Shown here: positions 41,401-53,430 of the stretch, piece after piece
Layout of the letters: every line of letters begins with the position of its first letter
Numbering within the stretch: position 1 is the stretch's first letter
NCBI GenBank assembly: GCA_013399695.1
Contig: VXAU01001099.1
Span: forward strand, 3,725,583-3,789,582
Source: Formicarius rufipectus
Lineage: Eukaryota > Chordata > Aves > Passeriformes > Formicariidae
Length of the DNA stretch: 64,000 nt
Direction: 5' to 3'
The notes under the pieces: generated by a model
The model's database searches: none
Told to the model about the DNA's origin: nothing
What the model saw: only the letters and a program-made list of their open reading frames with translations
Position numbers and translations under genes: made by a program

Positions 41401-44400
41401 ACATTCTGGGTTGGCTGAGAAAGCAGAAGATTCAGCAACACAGTAGCCTAAGACACTAACTCTCACAGTTCCCAAGGTGGACAAGTACAAACACAAAGGC
41501 AGTTGCCATTAGCTAAGCAAATGAGCTGCACAACAAAGAATTAATAAAAACCTTCTTATGACTCCTACCAGGACAAAGCATGTACAATGATGCTTTAAAA
41601 GAGGCGAAAATGGAAGAAAGCATACAACTCAAACATTCCCCTTTATAGATGTAACTGTATTATTCCCAGGCTTTCATTGAGCAAGCTGTCTGATGGAGGC
41701 AGCACAACTCACAAACAATACTCACTGGGGCTCAGTTCCTATCGCAAATGGAATAAGAACAACTCCTAGGAGCCTCATAGCAAACCAGTTTCTTTCATGT
41801 GTTGATACTGCATACTTGTACTTTCTTTCACTCTCCATAACATACCACCTAACAGCTTTTGTGAAGTGTAAAACATGACACATTGCAGTGATGGATTTTA
41901 AGTAATATTTTGCAAAGCTAATTTTGGTTTACCAAGGGACAAGTTCAAGATACAGACAAGGAGAGGACTAAACACACTGATGATTTTCAGGGTTTTAAAA
42001 GCTGGGATATAAAATGAGGAACTGGGAAACACTGCGCTAATTTAATTTCTTGCCAGAGCTCACCTTTCACTGGGTGAGATCAGGCCATTTCCAGGGTCCC
42101 TGTGCATAAGGCCATCGGTGCTCCAACCTCTGGTACAGATGGCAAAGGAGCACAGCAGGAGGTGAGCAGTGCTTCTGGAGAGCTGCAGCTTTGCAACCTA
42201 GCTGGGTTAACTTCCATGTGTACAGACCCTCCAAGTTCCTTTTGTTTCTCGTGTTAAACATCCCTCTTTTGGGTTTTAGCCCCACTCTTGATAGCATACT
42301 GTTAATTGGTAACAAACCTGTTAAACTGTTAACAAACCACCCAAACCAAACAGAAAAATACTTAAATAATACAACTCTGAGTAACAAGAGGCTGGGAAAA
42401 CCAGACATAAAAGTCATGAGTGGAAAATGAACAGTGAATATAGTTATAGAAACACACTTCCACTATGGCAGAGGAGCAGTTTTCCACTAACTAAAGAAGC
42501 TGAATTTCACTGAATTATCAGGTTGTAGGGCACAGCTATCACAAATACGTCTGGATAGCCCCCCCTGGACCACTGGGTCTCGTTCCCTGCAAGGATAGTG
42601 CTGGAGTTGGATACTTCTGTGCACCACATTATCCTTTCATTATGTCATGCAGTTTTCTCTGAAATTACTGGAAGTTGTGCTTACATTTCTGAAGGCAGAT
42701 ATGGGCAATGTGCCTTTAGCCTCATACCACTGGATACTCTTCCCTTCCTCCCTCCCTGACCACAGCTTTAAGAATTAAGCTGGGAACATAAATCTCTATT
42801 TCAGATTTCCTTGGTTTAGAGAGACTAAGCCAAAACACTCCCTACCCCTCTCAAACATCTATAGCAATGAGCCCATTTTGGAGTAATTTCTTCTCCTATG
42901 GAAGACACTAGCCAGTGACACTGATATGTATTTTCTGTCCACATTAATTTGAATTTGTAAGCGAAACTAGCACAAGACTTTGGTTGCTTCTGTATTCCTC
43001 AAGCTGCTGTGGGTCTTCAAAAGACAACTGAAGTGGTGAAATGAATTTGGAACACTGGTTTTCCTCGAAAGCTTTCTCACAGAAAGCTTTAGTGATCCTT
43101 TTGCTACAGACTGATCACCAGACAGTTGCCATTAATTACTCCATGGAAACATTTGGCCAGATATACACAAGACACAAATCATGCATTAGGGATTTAGCTG
43201 GTTTAGAACCATGGCAGAAGGAGGCAGTTTTCTCATGTTGTGTCCTGTATCCATCATTTCAAATTCCTAAGGGATTTTTGCTGACCTGGCTGTAGAAAGA
43301 AGCAAGTAGGGCTCAGGAGTGAAGCTGATGAAGTACAGGTCACAAACTGAATTTAGCTGAAGCAGAGAAGTGGAGCTGTGCCAAAACCATGAGCCTCTCC
43401 CTGCTAAACCGCACCCTACCAAGCCTAGAGGCTGCAGCAGCTTTCAACCCACCACTAAATCCATGTCTAAATGGAAGGCTCTATTTCATGGTCTAGGAGA
43501 GCATCAATTTAATGATTAAGAGAGAAAACAGGGTTTACAGCACTGTTGATGCAAGAAGTAGTAGGACCAGCTGACAGTCCTCTTGGAATGAGGGGGCATA
43601 TTGCAATAAGAACCACATTTTCTGTAAGAAATCTCAGAGCCAGTTGTCTCTAACATCTCAGATTTACAGCATGGCCTGGCTCAGAATCAGTGCAATTTCA
43701 GAGCTTCTTCACAACAAAAAACTGTTATTAAGGGTTTAAAATGTGACCAAGGCTTTTATTTCTATAGCAGTTCACTATCTCCCTCTCTTGTAGCCCTCTA
43801 AGTCCAAGAGCACAGTGGGCTCCCTCTAGGTTACATGCTAAAACATGTGCAATTCTAGAGGTCCAGCATCAACCTTCCATAAAGCACTTTCTCACAAGCC
43901 ACTGGTGGCATGTGGGATCCTGAGGTCAGCAAAACACATCTCATTCCACCTTGATCTCTTCTGACATTAAAAAGCGATCAACAGATAAAAAAGAAAGAAA
44001 ATTGTGCCCCAGCATGTCTGTACATAGAACCAAGCATTTGTGTGGAAATGGTGTGAAACAGTAATGCAATGAAGGTGGATGAAAAAAAAAAATCCAGGAA
44101 ATTTTCCATCTCATTCCTTATAAGTTATGATGCACAAAACAAATGGATAACTGTTTGCACAGAGAACAGCTCTTCTACACACAGTTGAATAGGTTTGAAA
44201 ATGAGTTAGTGACAGCGAGACAGCACAGCTTGCAAATCCCACCAGGACAGAAAGAGAATTTTCAGGTTTTTAAGATAGGGACTTTTCACTGGATCTGGTT
44301 CTTCTCCCTTGAGAGAAATGAAACCTTTCTCTAGGACCAAAAGGACTCAGATCCAAAGGAGGAACTGCACTGTAACACTCCTAGTCTCCCAGATGATTCT

Positions 44401-45972
44401 TCTGCCCAACAACTCCACACTTTGTGTGTTGATATATGACAGAAATCCGCTTGTAAGGAGTAGATTGGAGGGTAATCTTTGCTTTAACAATAAAAAGAAG
44501 CCACTTCACAAACCATTTCAGTCTCATGGGTTAAGCAGAACCAGCTGTGCACGTGGCCATCAGGTACATGTCAAAACACTGACAAAACATGACAACACTG
44601 TCACTAAAAAAAAGCTATTTCTTGGTGGCACAGAGAAGCAGGTAGGACACTACGCTGCTGTCACAAAGGGACAGTTCAGTCATTTAGTCTGACCCACTGA
44701 ATACTGTCAGTAACTGTTTAACCCTCTCACAACTATATTGAGCCTGCTCAGTGCTGCCTGGTTGAAGCACAAAATACAGGAAGAAAATTCTAAGCAGTGG
44801 TGTCTCAAGAATTTTTCACAGCTGCTGCCTGCTGCATTGACTGAACTCAGGTCTCTGAACTAAGCCCAATGAAATCCAGTATTTGCCCCTAGAAGCACGT
44901 CTGGGATTATCCCACAGATTTCATATGCACAGGATACATGCAGCTTCAAAATACAACTCCCTGCTGACTGAAGGAGGAGCAGGTATTACAGGGCTTTTAA
45001 GTCTCTGCAAGCAATATAGATATCATATCCTTTTCCTGTATTACTCTATAGACTCCAATAAATCTACAGAATTCAGCTCTCCACAAGGCTACTGTTTTTC
45101 AGCCCAACTGACCCAAAGACTGGTATTTATTTGCTGAGACAAGCTCCATAAAATAAAGAGTAAAAAATCCACACTCTTCCTCCTCATCACCACAAAGATG
45201 ACATCTTGCTGCCAATCTGTCTGCGAGGAAGCCATCTGGAAACAATATCAATACCACAACCTATAGGCATCCCTCCAATGCATTAATCAGATCATTAGAG
45301 TTCAATACTGACAGCGTCTTTAAGAACTGGAAAGGATAAAGCTGTGGTAATAAGGCACAGTCAAGATTGATCCCCAGGGCCCAGTTAGATCTTCCTCTCC
45401 TTTGGATTTTTCCCCTTTTCTTTAAAAGACATACACAGCATTAGCATTTTTTCCTCCCAGTGTTTGGTTTAAATTTACCATTTCTGAGAACTTCGAAGCC
45501 CAAGCAAGGCCTCTCACTTTGACGCACAAACCCATAATGGAAAACGTCTTCCGCCTCACTGAAGCAAAAGCAAGTCCTCTCACACAGCCAGGGAGAGTCA
45601 CAGGCTTCTGCCTTGACAGTAGAGTTACCCACACAAGCCCTTAAAAGGGCATTGAAAAAAGTCTGGAGAGAATTAAATGGGGCATGACAAGGATTTGGAG
45701 ACTGGGGAAAATAGGTTTAAAAATATAAACACATACATGTGCACATGCTACAGCCAAACCCACACACAGCTCAGTCTGAGAGGCTTATGAGGTTTGTTAT
45801 GACACAGAACAACACTTACAGAGGGAGACCAGCAGTATCACACATTGAACTTATCTCAGAGACATATTGAAACCCAAGGATGGGAAACTGAAGCTGCAGA
45901 AATCTAAATATGAGAATATTTCTTCTAAAGCACAAAGGAAGGTAACAGATATGGGGAGGGAGAAAGATAAAA

Positions 45973-45990
45973 CAAAAAAAAAAAAAAAAA
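45973..45990 (+). repeat. Poly-A run
   Basis: An A homopolymer of about 18 bases, preceded by AAAACA and followed by GGAGG. I recognise no retroposed gene upstream. Confidence 0.85.
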
Positions 45991-46162
45991 GGAGGTGTTA
46001 AATGTGGTTTTGGTCTCCTATCTTTCTCAAATGAAAAAAAGCCACGTGGCTTCCTGAGAGCTCTTTTAACAAGTTATTGTGTACATTATAACACAACTGA
46101 AAAGAAATATGCTTCTGGAAAGCAGTGGAATAAAAATAGAAGCACAACAAAACCCCTGAGAT

Positions 46163-46243
46163 TAAAAAACAAACAAACAAACAAACAAACAAACAAAAAA
46201 CAAAAAAAAAAAAAAAACAAAAAAAAACACAAAACAACAAATC
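46163..46243 (+). repeat. (CAAA)n repeat with poly-A extension
   Basis: A clean CAAA tetranucleotide array of about seven units, followed by A-runs interrupted by single C bases. This is the purest CAAA array in the window. Confidence 0.93.
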
Positions 46244-47238
46244 ACAAATACTTAGTTTTATAGGTTCAGTACAGCTCACTATTAAAAAAAAAAATCCATC
46301 TATAAAAATAACTACACTGGAAGCAAGCAGCTGTTCATCATCTTGGACAAAACTCTGCAGGGGCAGTGACAAGGCTTTCCTCTGTGTTTTCACAGAAGGC
46401 TGGCATAACATAACTCCAAGTTACTTGTTGTACCACATAACTCCATAATACAAAAGGGAGCAGTCAGCCCTTGTTTCGAATTCAAGTTAACCAGAGCTAT
46501 TCAAAACAACAGCATCAAATTCTGACACTGAACCGAAACGTAGGTTTTGTTTTCACAAGTTGAGATTCACTATGTGTCAAACAGTTGGAAATTTTTTATT
46601 TTTCTAGTAAGCTCATTTTATTTATTTTTTTTTTTTAGTTTCCAGAAGTATTTCTGTCTCCTATAAGCCTGGAAGCTTTACAGAACAGTCTTCCTATAAA
46701 CCATGTTTAAGATACCTCATTTGAAGATGTGTGTGAATAACTTTGTCATCTGGAAGGGGCAAGGTATGGGCAGTCCATGTATTAAGTCTGAAGGGTTATT
46801 TCTTTATTCTTCAGGCTAAAAACTTCCAAAAATAGCTAGTAATAACTTCATGTCCAATTTATAAAAACCTTAGGACCTTCCTGCAGATGGAGTGGAACAG
46901 ATATGGATAACAGGAAGTCAGAATTAATGTACAATCAGTTTTCAGAAGTTGAGTCTCATTTAGGAAGAAGTTATTATTTTGTCTTGCATCTTTATTCCAT
47001 CTTTTTGACCTAATTAATCCAGCTGAACCAATAGAACTAATATTAATTTCCAAGTACAGGGTGGGAAATATCTTACATTAGAGACTGATGGTGTCTTTTT
47101 AGGCTAAAAAATTTACCCCAAAAAATATTCCCATGAGGTCCTGAAATTCTGCTTGTGAAGCATAGAGTTTAAAGCTAAGAACTTTCATATTTGATAATGT
47201 CAAAACATTCTCATGGGTCCATTTGGATTTCTAAGTGC

Positions 47239-47502
47239 TTTTTTGGGGGTTTTGTGTGTGTGGTTTTTTGTTCGTTTCATTGGTTTTTTGTTTGGTTTTT
47301 GTTGAGGTTTTTGTTTGGTTGGTTTTGGTTTTTGTTGAGTTTTTTTTTTTGTTGGTTTTTTTTGTTTGTTTGGTTTGGTTTTTTGTTGTTGTTGTTTTTG
47401 TGGGTTTTTGTTTGTTTGGTTTGGTTTGTTTATTTGTTTTGGGTTTTTGTGGGTTGTTGTTTTTTGTTTGTTTGTTTTGTTTTTTGGGTTTTTTTTCCCC
47501 TT
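47239..47502 (+). repeat. Long T/G-rich (TTTG)n-type tract
   Basis: About 264 bp of almost only T and G on the plus strand (TTTTGTTTGTTTGGTTTGG and similar variants). It is the longest low-complexity block in the window. Plus-strand frames across it are Phe/Val/Leu/Trp/Cys-rich and the minus frame is Lys/Thr/Asn/Gln-rich. Both follow from base composition and are not genes. It runs in the opposite sense to most of the other tracts. Confidence 0.93.
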
Positions 47503-48607
47503 TCCCCCTATACATTCAGCTCAATCTAGACTAAGCCTGCATTATAGGTAATACAAGTGTGTTCAGTCAAGTTTCATTCAGTGACTTCCTAGAATGATTT
47601 TAGTTAGAACAAGACAGCTTTGTGTTCAGACATAGAAACAGAAGATTGACCTTGCTTACCTTTTTTTCAGGCCTTAGAGAAGTCCTTCCAAATTCCTTTC
47701 CCTCTGATACTTCTTTGTGAAGTGTTTTGAAACCTAGTGATGAAAGTAATAAGAACTGTGCATTTGACCATACCATTTGAAAAGCATTATAGTAGACATT
47801 CTGCAAACAATTCAAATTAAGGAATGTATTGTACAGTTACAAAAACATGAGTTATTACACTGTTGAAATTATTGATACCTAAATATCAGACAAGTGAAGT
47901 CTGGCTGGAGTAGCTACATAAACCTATCATTCCAACTGCCAAGGAGAAAATTATATCTAGATAATGAGTGAAACCCTTCCAAAGCCTTGCACCGAGCACA
48001 ACACCACAGCTGAATACCTCAACAGAAGGCAATGATCACAAAAGATCCTGACAGCTACTGAAATTTCACTTGATAAGAAATCACTCAAGACTGGATTAGT
48101 CAGACACAGGGCTGTAAGAAGTCTTCTGAAAGGTGAGGTCTGGTTCCTCCCTGTGCCAAGCAACTGCTTCACTTAACATCATTTCCCTTGCACACAGAGC
48201 GCAGTGATGAGGTACAGCTTTTCACCACAGATGTTATTTCAGTCAGCCTCAATGAAGAAACTGCTCTGCTCAATTTCACTTTCTCTCTCTCTTTTTTTTT
48301 TTAAGTAACTTTTAAAGTACACAATTCTACTTCATTATTTTGCTCATCATACGATGGGGAACTCCTGCAGTTCATCAGTAAAGTCATTACCCAGAGACAG
48401 CATGTGCACTTCCAACAGCTTTCTGGTCCAGGAAGATATGGAATCCAAGACTTCCAAGAACAAAGCACAGACATATAGCTGGATTTGAAGCAAGACTGGT
48501 CCAGCACTCACTGGTTGAGCAAAGGCTCAGACAGGCTCTGCAAATTTGGGTGTATCTACTTACAGAATGCAAGGATGTCTATAGCAGGGGACAGGACATG
48601 CCTCAGA

Positions 48608-48671
48608 GAAAAAACAAACAAAACCCACCAAAAACCCAAACCCAAGACAAAACAAAAAACCCAACAAACAC
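48608..48671 (+). repeat. A/C-rich (CAAA)n-type low-complexity tract
   Basis: About 64 bp of A and C with AAACAAACAAAACCC and CCAAAAACCCAAACCC units. It lies 1.1 kb from the T/G-rich tract on the same strand and is complementary to it in composition. Confidence 0.9.
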
Positions 48672-49365
48672 TCCAATCCTGTGCTCCTAGTAGAAAGTAA
48701 GTATATAACTTCACTGATACAGGGCAAAGAGACCATAGTACTAGTTTTATTCACCTAAGTTTTATTGGTTAATATTAGCTTTAGCCAGCTGAACAATATT
48801 AATCAACGATAACTTGTTTGCATATCTTGTTTCAATGCTGGATTGCGTCTGTAAAAGCAGCCCTTTGACGTGCATCTGTAGAAAGTAAACATCTGTACTG
48901 GTCCCCCAAATGCATGCACATGCTTTATGGAATAAGGACACTTCCAGTAATTGCACAGAAATAAGTATAAACACACTTCAGCTCTTGTAAACATGTCCAC
49001 AGAGGCCTCTCATAACCACAGAGGATTCTTCAGGTTTTTTGATTTTTTTTTCATGTCTGCAAAACTGGAAAAACAAGGCTATCTTCTTGTCAGACGCTTT
49101 AAGTGCATAGGTTTTGAATTTTACACACAATCCAGCCCAGGATTTCAGCAGTGCAAGGTTTCAATCACCTGCACATACTACACATACTGCATGTATGCAA
49201 AAGAGAATAACATATCCATCTCCATTAGCACCCAGAATGGCTTCTTGCCCAGCTGGTGCCCCTCAGTTTTAATAGATGGCTTCCAGAGAGTATTACAGTA
49301 CTAACAGCTGCTATATACCATGAAAATGTTTAGAAATACTTAGTATTAGTCCTGGGGTGGGGGGG

Positions 49366-49375
49366 NNNNNNNNNN
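49366..49375. other. Assembly gap (10 N)
   Basis: Ten undetermined bases, flanked on the left by a GGGGTGGGGGGG run and on the right by GGGATGTGGAGGGG. The G-rich edges suggest that sequencing failed on a poly-G or quadruplex-forming stretch. The 10-base size is probably a placeholder and not the true length. Confidence 0.99.
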
Positions 49376-49639
49376 GGGATGTGGAGGGGAAAAAGGGATG
49401 ATATGATACCAATCACTTTTCTAGACACACCAGAGGAAACTATAAAGGCTCCTTGTGAGCTAACACAAAGAACAGCACTGATATAAGGGTCACCCAACAA
49501 AACCACAGGGCATAGTTATTTAATTTTAAGAAATGGAATGATGTAAGGACATGGCACAGAAGAGAGGATGCTGAAGAGAAGCAGCTCAAAATGCAGGAAG
49601 CCTCTGGGAGAGTTAGGAGAGTATTGCCAGGCATAGGTC

Positions 49640-51010
49640 ACCTTTTAGAAAACAGATTGCTTAAGAAAAGACAGAGGAACCCATAAAACATGGTAAATAA
49701 AACATAAGCAGGAAATTAAGGGGCCTAAAAGACAATCCCAAAAGTTGCCTGCAAACACTAGTAAACAGCACTTGAAACACAACACAGACAGGAAGCCAGC
49801 TAGGAAAGCAGTCCAGCAGCTGGATGACGAAGGTGTAATAGGGGCTGATGCAGTTGTAGCAAAGAGGCTCAGTGAATTCCTTACATCAGTCTTTACTGCT
49901 CAAATCTTTGGGGCCATTTCCACATCCATTCCACTCTGTTGCAAATTTGGCAGAGGAGCCAGACCAATCTGAAGTAAAAATCAAGAAATACCTGACCAAG
50001 CAAGGAAGCTAGATGTTAATAAATCACTGGGCTAGAACAATGTTCACACAAGTTCTGAAGAAACTCAAATGTGAATTTAAGAACCACTAGCTAAGGTGTG
50101 TAAGCCAGAGCCATAGAGAGTCTCTGTACTTGAGGACTGGCAAATCCTGCCTGGATAACTCCCAGCTACAGGAAGGGCTGTGTAGGAGAACTTGGAAAGC
50201 ATGCTCTGGCAAGTCCAACTTCATTCACAGTAATGAATGCAGAACATAACAGTGTGAACATAAGAATAAGAAAGCAAAGGATGGAGCTTAACAGACTTTT
50301 TAAGATTGAGAGGAATCAGCAGTGCAATTCCTGGGATCACTCCTGGAACTGGTGTTACTCAGCATTTTACCAATCAATGACAAAACTAACAGACTGGGAG
50401 AAAAGTTGGCAGGTAGGCTTTAGTGTAGTAATTCCTCATGGCACTATCAACTCTAACTATTCCTACTCAGAAGCTGGTGCCATCCTTGACAGTTCTTGTG
50501 AGTCCAGTATGTCCAGCAACCAGGAAAATCAGCAAGATCATTGGAATCCTTGGAGAGGGAACAAGATGAGGCATTTCTGCCACTTAACACAACCTGAGCA
50601 CTCCTACAACTTGAGCATTATGATTTGCTTTCTACATACCAAGGGCATAGCAAGTTACCGAAAAGTGCAATCAAATGGAGATGGAGCAGATCCTTTACAT
50701 AGAGACACTAAAAAGGCTGGGACTCCTCAGTTTGGAGAGAAGGTTGAGAGTGGATATGACCAGGTATAATTAAAAAAAAACATGAGCTGCTAAATGCAGA
50801 ATTGTTATTTGTCCAATCCTACAAAACTAGAAGGCAGCACTCACTGCAACCAGTAAGCAACTCATTTAAATAGAAACCACTTGTTTACCCAGCAGGTTAC
50901 GAGCTTCTGGAACTTGCTGTCACGCAAGGCTGTGAAGGCAAAGAATGTCCATGGGTTCAAAAAGGGATTAAACTCTGGACAACAGGTCCATAAATAGACA
51001 CTAAGGTGGT
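49640..51010 (+). mobile_element. Old degenerate CR1 LINE (reptile-type), reverse-transcriptase region
   Basis: The plus strand follows, in order, several blocks of the ancient CR1 type familiar from turtle and crocodile genomes: AACAGATTGCTTAAGAAAAG; ACAGGAAGCCAGCTAGGAAA followed by CAGCTGGATGACG; GTGAATTCCTTACATCAGTC followed by TTTACTGC; ATAAATCACTGGGCTAGAAC followed by AGTTCTGAAGAAACTCAAAT; AGGCTGGGACTCCTCAGTTT followed by GGAGAGAAGG; and GGAACTTGCTGTCACGCAAG followed by GCTGTGAAGGC and AACAGGTCCATAAATAG. It is strongly decayed with internal deletions. The 178-codon frame at 50233-50769 lies inside it and is not a gene. The position is just right of the N gap and the orientation is antisense to MYLK. 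Confidence 0.75.
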
Positions 51011-52639
51011 TCTAATATTATTTTTTTAGATAGACCAAAGCATTCCTACAGATTACTCCACTTCCTGAGGATAGGCAATGACCCCAGCAAAGGAGCAAGG
51101 TGATAGAAAACAAACATATTCATTAACTCTCATGGAAGGGGTGAGAGTGGGACAAGGACAGATACAAACAGCAAAGAATAGGAAATAAAACAATGAAGAA
51201 CCAGTTACAGGTGCCAGAACTTTTGTTAGAACATCCTTTCCTCTGAAAGCACCCTTAATATCTGTACACACAGTACAGACATCCACAAGTTCTACCCACC
51301 CAATTTAATTTTTAATTCAAAGTTTCATTTCAGAAGCAATTCTTAAAATTAACACCATCTTTGAAGACAGTAACTTATTTATAGCTTAAAAAAAGTGGTT
51401 AGTAAAGTTGTATTTCCTGTCTTCTAAGTGAAATAAAAGCTTGGACAGGAGAAAAACCTCACAAGAAATGCAATTACAGCAAGAGTGTTTTCAAGACAAT
51501 AAATCTTTTGTTGTGATACTCGATTTAGTTCACCATCTTGTTATTCTTGCAGGGTTTGTTTTTTAATATATTTTTGTTTGGTTCTTCAGGGAAAAAAATT
51601 CATGCCACACAGATAAAAGAAATTAACAAAGTTTCACAAAGTTCTCTTATTCCTGCCCTTGACACAGTCTATCTCCAAGCCTTATGCTTGTAATAAAACC
51701 AGCTAGAAAGGAACTAGCACTGGAAAGCTCCACAGTGAATTCTGCTCACCACAGAAAACACAACAGACATGAACAGACATGAAACATCACACATTTTTAT
51801 CCCTAATTTAGTGAGCAGTAGGCTTATTACTGCAATTCCCTACTCCAACATCAATAACCACGCATTGCTAATGTAATAAAGGGGGTACCTGTGACCCACA
51901 CAGGACCCTGAGCAGCGCTCAGGAACTGATCAGCCATCACAGCAACTTCAAAGACGGTCACCTCAGCAGTCTAGCAAAGTACAGTATCATAAAACCAATA
52001 TAACATCAAGTATTAAAACTTATTTACACATTTATGCTTACTTCTACCCTCTGAGACAATGCAAAAAAAGTGGTGAAGCATTTGCAGTTCGGGGACACTG
52101 CAATACCATTCAAGTCAGTATCATGCATGTGGAGAATGGAGTAAGGCCCACACTATTTTACCTGCAGAGCTGCCTGAGCATCTCTACCTGCCCTGGCTGG
52201 TGAGGTGCCATGCGAGGAGTTGACTTCTGTAACCTTGTTCTCTGGCTGTCACTATGGTCCAGACATGACCAGAGCCCCCACTTCTGCTCAGGCTAACCAG
52301 GACCAACAACATCCACAGCTACAGCTTGGAAATACCTTAGAAAAGGACTATAACTGAGTCTCACACCAGATAAGAACTGAATAGATTGAGGGAGAACTGA
52401 ATACTTTATTACTCACCTGAGACAAACACAATAAAGGCACAATTTTAGGGAAAATGAAGGAGCAATACTTCTCCTTGGCTGCATTTAGAAGCACTTGAAG
52501 AAAACCCACATCAAAAGCCATTTACTGACTTTTATTCAGCATTAGGTGTGCTTAATTCATCAATAATTATCCTAGTACCTACGTTTAGGTCGACTTTAGC
52601 ATTTAACTTGAAGAAAGTTCCCCATCAGTTGCAACAAAG
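51011..52639 (-). other. MYLK: MYLK 5' intron, non-coding
   Basis: AT-rich intronic sequence with no coding exon I can support. The only structure I noted is a perfect 10-bp tandem duplication (AACAGACATG twice) at about 51762-51781. Confidence 0.6.
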
Positions 52640-53430
52640 CCTTGATCCCACAGTGCGGACTGAGGCAGAATGGAGGGAGGCTTTTGAGGCCTGCCTGGCT
52701 GGCACCACACCCTCAGCATGTCCCAGACACTGCCTGCCATGCCATGGCCACACCGGTGGGCACATCCCTCCCAGAACACATTAGGAACTTCGGGAAGTGG
52801 CCACCCCAAGCTGATCCCAGGTGTATTCCACCAGCGGGAAAAAATCCCTACCTGCCAGAGCCTGTCACGGTGCCAAAAAGCCCTTCAGCCAGAGAATACC
52901 TGGATACCAGGAATCAGGGAACGAAAACGGCAGCTGCTGAGGTCTGGGGAACACTTGTGGGGTCACATCCCGAGGGACAGGCGTCCTCAGGGCTGGTGCT
53001 GTCTGTGACCTGCGCTGGGTGCATAGCAAGAGCGACCCGAGAGGGAAAGGGCTGAGGAAGCATTTCTGTAAGCGAATTGGTACATGTTTGTGGTAGTCTT
53101 GTTCCTCAGTACCCAGGCCAGTGATCAGAAGTCTGTATCGATTGACAAGAAAATAATAAACCTGCAATTCTCTGACTCGAGGCTGTTTTCCCAGCGACAC
53201 AGAGGTGGCTCGCACAGCCGCTCCTGCCAGAGCACCACGGGCTGTCACGGCACATCCCCGAGCAGGGCTGAGGGAGCACAGAATGCAACCCCTGCCACTC
53301 CCTGAGAAACGCTGAGGTTCAGGCTGCACAGACCAGCATCCTCTTCCACTCACATGCATGGACACTTCCACAGCAACACAGAACACTGCTGTACCACAGA
53401 GGAACGGGAAAGTGAGTAGGAAGAAAGGGA
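52640..53430 (-). promoter_or_regulatory. CpG-enriched intronic patch; possible alternative promoter or enhancer
   Basis: By eye there are about 22 CpG dinucleotides in some 700 bp, against only a few per 700 bp in the surrounding intron, and GC content is clearly raised. Both strands stay open for 130-200 codons here (minus 52865-53467, plus 52642-53055), which is expected where stop codons are depleted by GC. I recognise no protein in either. On the minus strand a good donor, GGCAG|GTAGGG, ends a possible exon at 52852. The patch could be an alternative MYLK first exon, an enhancer, or an old GC-rich insertion. No TSS motif decides between these. Confidence 0.35.

Larger units (their letters stand above)
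38432..49365 (-). other. MYLK: MYLK 5' intron between CR1 copies and the assembly gap
   Basis: About 11 kb with no coding exon I can support. It contains the poly-A run at 45973-45990, A/C tracts at 46163-46243 and 48608-48671, and the large T/G tract at 47239-47502. A minus-strand open stretch near 42064-42391 has splice-like ends and is discussed as a finding. The rest shows no recognisable repeat or RNA gene to me. Confidence 0.65.

Noticed and set aside
47231..47534. Lys/Thr/Asn/Gln-rich minus frame and Phe/Val/Trp-rich plus frames
   Set aside because: These are direct translations of the T/G-rich low-complexity tract.
50233..50769. 178-codon plus-strand open frame
   Set aside because: It lies within the degenerate CR1 at 49640-51010 and shows no independent protein family.
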